Shown here: one piece after another, positions 35,801-38,800 of the stretch
Position numbering within the stretch: the stretch's first letter is position 1
Layout: each line of letters begins with the position of its first letter
Assembly: GCA_963995525.1 (NCBI GenBank)
Contig: OZ023217.1
Coordinates: 9,112,792-9,176,791, forward strand
Source of the DNA: Escarpia spicata
Lineage: Eukaryota; Annelida; Polychaeta; Sabellida; Siboglinidae
Length of the DNA stretch: 64,000 nt
Direction of reading: 5' to 3'
The notes under the pieces: model-generated
What the model was told of the DNA's origin: nothing
What the model saw: only the letters and a program-made list of their open reading frames with translations
Database searches by the model: none
Program-made: the position numbers and the translations under genes

Positions 35801-38800
35801 TATTATTGCTATGCTGCATTGCTTTGTTTAACCCTTGTTCTTTGTAGCATGTTCCTGAAGCCAGAGTCAGGCTTGCTCTACTTTGTTTAACCCTTGTTCC
35901 TTGTGGCATGTTCCTGAAGCCAGAGTCAGGCCTGCTCTACTTTGTTTAACCCTTGTTCCTTGTGGCATGTTCCTGAAGCCAGAGTCAGGCCTGCTCTACT
36001 TTGTTTAACCCTTGTTCCTTGTGGCATGTTCCTGAAGCCAGAGTCAGGCCTGCTCTACTTTGTTTAACCCTTGTTCCTTGTGGCATGTTCCTGAAGCCAG
36101 AGTCAGGCCTGCTCTACTTTGTTTAACCCTTGTTCCTTGTAGCATGTTCCTGAAGCCAGAGTCAGGTCTGCTCTACTTTGTTTAACCCTTGTTCCTTGTA
36201 GCATGTTTCTGAAGCCAGAGTCAGGTCTGCTCTACTTTGTTTAACCCTTGTTCTTTGCAGCATGTTCCTGAAGCCAGAGTCAGGTCTGCTCTACTTTGTT
36301 TAACCCTCGTTTCTTGTAGCATGTTCCTGAAACAGAGTCAAGTCTGCTCTACTTTATTTCTTGCAGCATGTTTGTGAAGCTAGAGTCAGGTTTGCTCTAC
36401 TTTGTTTAACCCTTGTTCCTTGTAGCATGTTCCTGAAGCCAGAGTCAGGCCTGCTCTACTTTGTTTAACCCTTGTTCCTTGTAGCATGTTCCTGAAACCA
36501 GAGTCAGGTCTGCTCTACTTTGTGCTGTACAAGTCGACCCACGCAGCCAGCGGGTACAAAGTGGCCAAACAGATTGTTGTAAGTATTAAGTTGTGGATGA
36601 TTTCTTCTCGGACGTCTGCTGATAAGTGTGAATCTAATCCTTTATAGTAATAGTACAATTTTTATAGCTGATAAATCCCTGAGAACGTGCGTTCAAAAGC
36701 ATAACAAGTCAAATTCGTAAAGGGGTGAATAGAAGTCGTCATCAGAGTGAGGGACCACCAAAGAATTTGGGTAAAAATGCAATTTAAAATGTCTTTCATT
36801 TTTAATGGCACATTATAACTATTAGTAACAAGTGGTGTTTTTGCTGTAACAACATTTGCCTCATCTGCAGCAGATATCATTACTACAAATTAAATGTTAT
36901 TATTCTGTGTCGACTTTGCATGAAAAATGCTCATAAATTGTGAAGAATTCATTTCTAGAAGATTTTAAAACCATCTCAAATCTGATCTGCCTCAAAATTG
37001 CAAACATCTTGAGATGGTTAGACCAAAATTATATGTAACCCATCAACTTTACATGTATAACAACAATTGATCCTATAATATACCAGTTAGTTAAATGTGA
37101 CCTGCTCCAGCAAAGATGGTATTAAATAAACAAATTGTGAAAATTAGTTTTGTCCTTTGTTGGATTTTGCGGACCATGAGCTTTAAAATGATTAACCGCT
37201 TGTTGAAATATCTTCAGCAATTTTTTATTTATCGTTAAAATTTAAGCAGACTTTAAAAAACCAATATTTTGAGAAACTAGGTCATTTTGACTAATATTGT
37301 CTATTGTTTTTAATCAGTGGATTCATAAATGCAGGTATTTCATTAGTTTGGGATTACTTAAGTAAAATAAACCAGACAATGATTGGACTGGAGATTGTAA
37401 GTACGCATGTATGCCAAAATCACAAAATTGATGGAACATGACCTTGAGAGCTATTTTTGGCTCTTGTCAAGACTAGACCAGTGCGACGTAACACCCTGTT
37501 TACTGTGTCGAGTTACATATATGTCATGTCTTCAAGATAAAATTAAGCAACATTTATGTCGATTTTACTGTGGGATGTTTTGTAAACAAACTGTGATTAT
37601 CCTACCCCAGGATGGCTACATGGACGGCTCAACGCCCTTCTCCCCTATTGAGATGGAGTCGTGCAAGAGCAGCCTCATCTTTGAGTTGATAGACAAGATC
37701 AATACCCCCGCCAAGGCATCGACTGAGTCACTCCTGACCTACTTCAAGGGAGTTGACATGGAGTACAACCAGTAAGTGACTTCACTGATCTCTCTCCATG
37801 GGTGGAGGAACTGTCTCCCCTTCTTCCTCCCTCCAACCCTCTCTCCATGGGTGGAGGAACTGCCTCCCCTTCTTCCTCCCTCCAACCATCTCTCCATGGG
37901 TGGAGGAACTGCCTCCCCTTCTTCCTCCCTCCAACCCTCTCTTCATGGGTGGAGGAACTGTCTCCCTTTCTTCCTCCCTCCAACTCTCTCCTTCCAAACC
38001 TCTCTCCGTGGGTGGAGGAACTGTCTCCCCTTCTTCCTGCCTCCAACCCTCTCTCCTTGGGTGAAGGAACTGTCTCCCCTTCTTCCTGCCTCCAACCCTC
38101 TCTCCATGGGTGGAGGAACTGTCTCCCCTTCTTCCTCCCTCAAACCCTCTCTTCATGGGTGGAGGAACTGTCTCCCCTTCTTCCTCCCTCCAACCCTCTC
38201 TTCATGGGTGGAGGAACTGTCTCCCCTTCTTCCTCCCTCCACACCTCTCTCCATGGGTAGAGGAACTGTCTCCCCTTCTTCCTGCCTCCAACCCTCTCTT
38301 CATGGGTGAAGGAACTGTCACCCCTTCTTCCTCCCTCCAACCCTCTCTCCATGGGTGAAGGAACTGTCTCCCCTTCTTCCCCCCTCCAACCCTCTCTCCA
38401 TGGGTGGAGGAACTGTCTCCCCTTCTTTCTGCCTCCCACCCTATCTCCATGGGTAGAGGAACTGTCACCCCTTCTTCCTCCCTCCAACCCTTTCTCCATG
38501 GGTGAAGGAACTGTCACCACTTCTTCTTCCCTCCAACCCTCTCTTCATGGGTGGAGGAACTGTCTCCCTTTCTTCCTCCCTCCAACCCTCTCCTTCCAAA
38601 CCTCTCTCCGTGGGTGGAGGAACTGTCTCCCCTTCTTCCTGCCTTCAACCCTCTCTCCATGGGTGGAGGAACTGTCTCCCCTTCTTCCTCCCTCCAACCC
38701 TCTCTCCTTGGGTGAAGGAACTGTCTCCCCTTCTTCCTGCCTCCAACCCTCTCTTCATGGGTGGAGGAACTGTCTCCCCTTCTTCCTCCCTCCAACCCTC

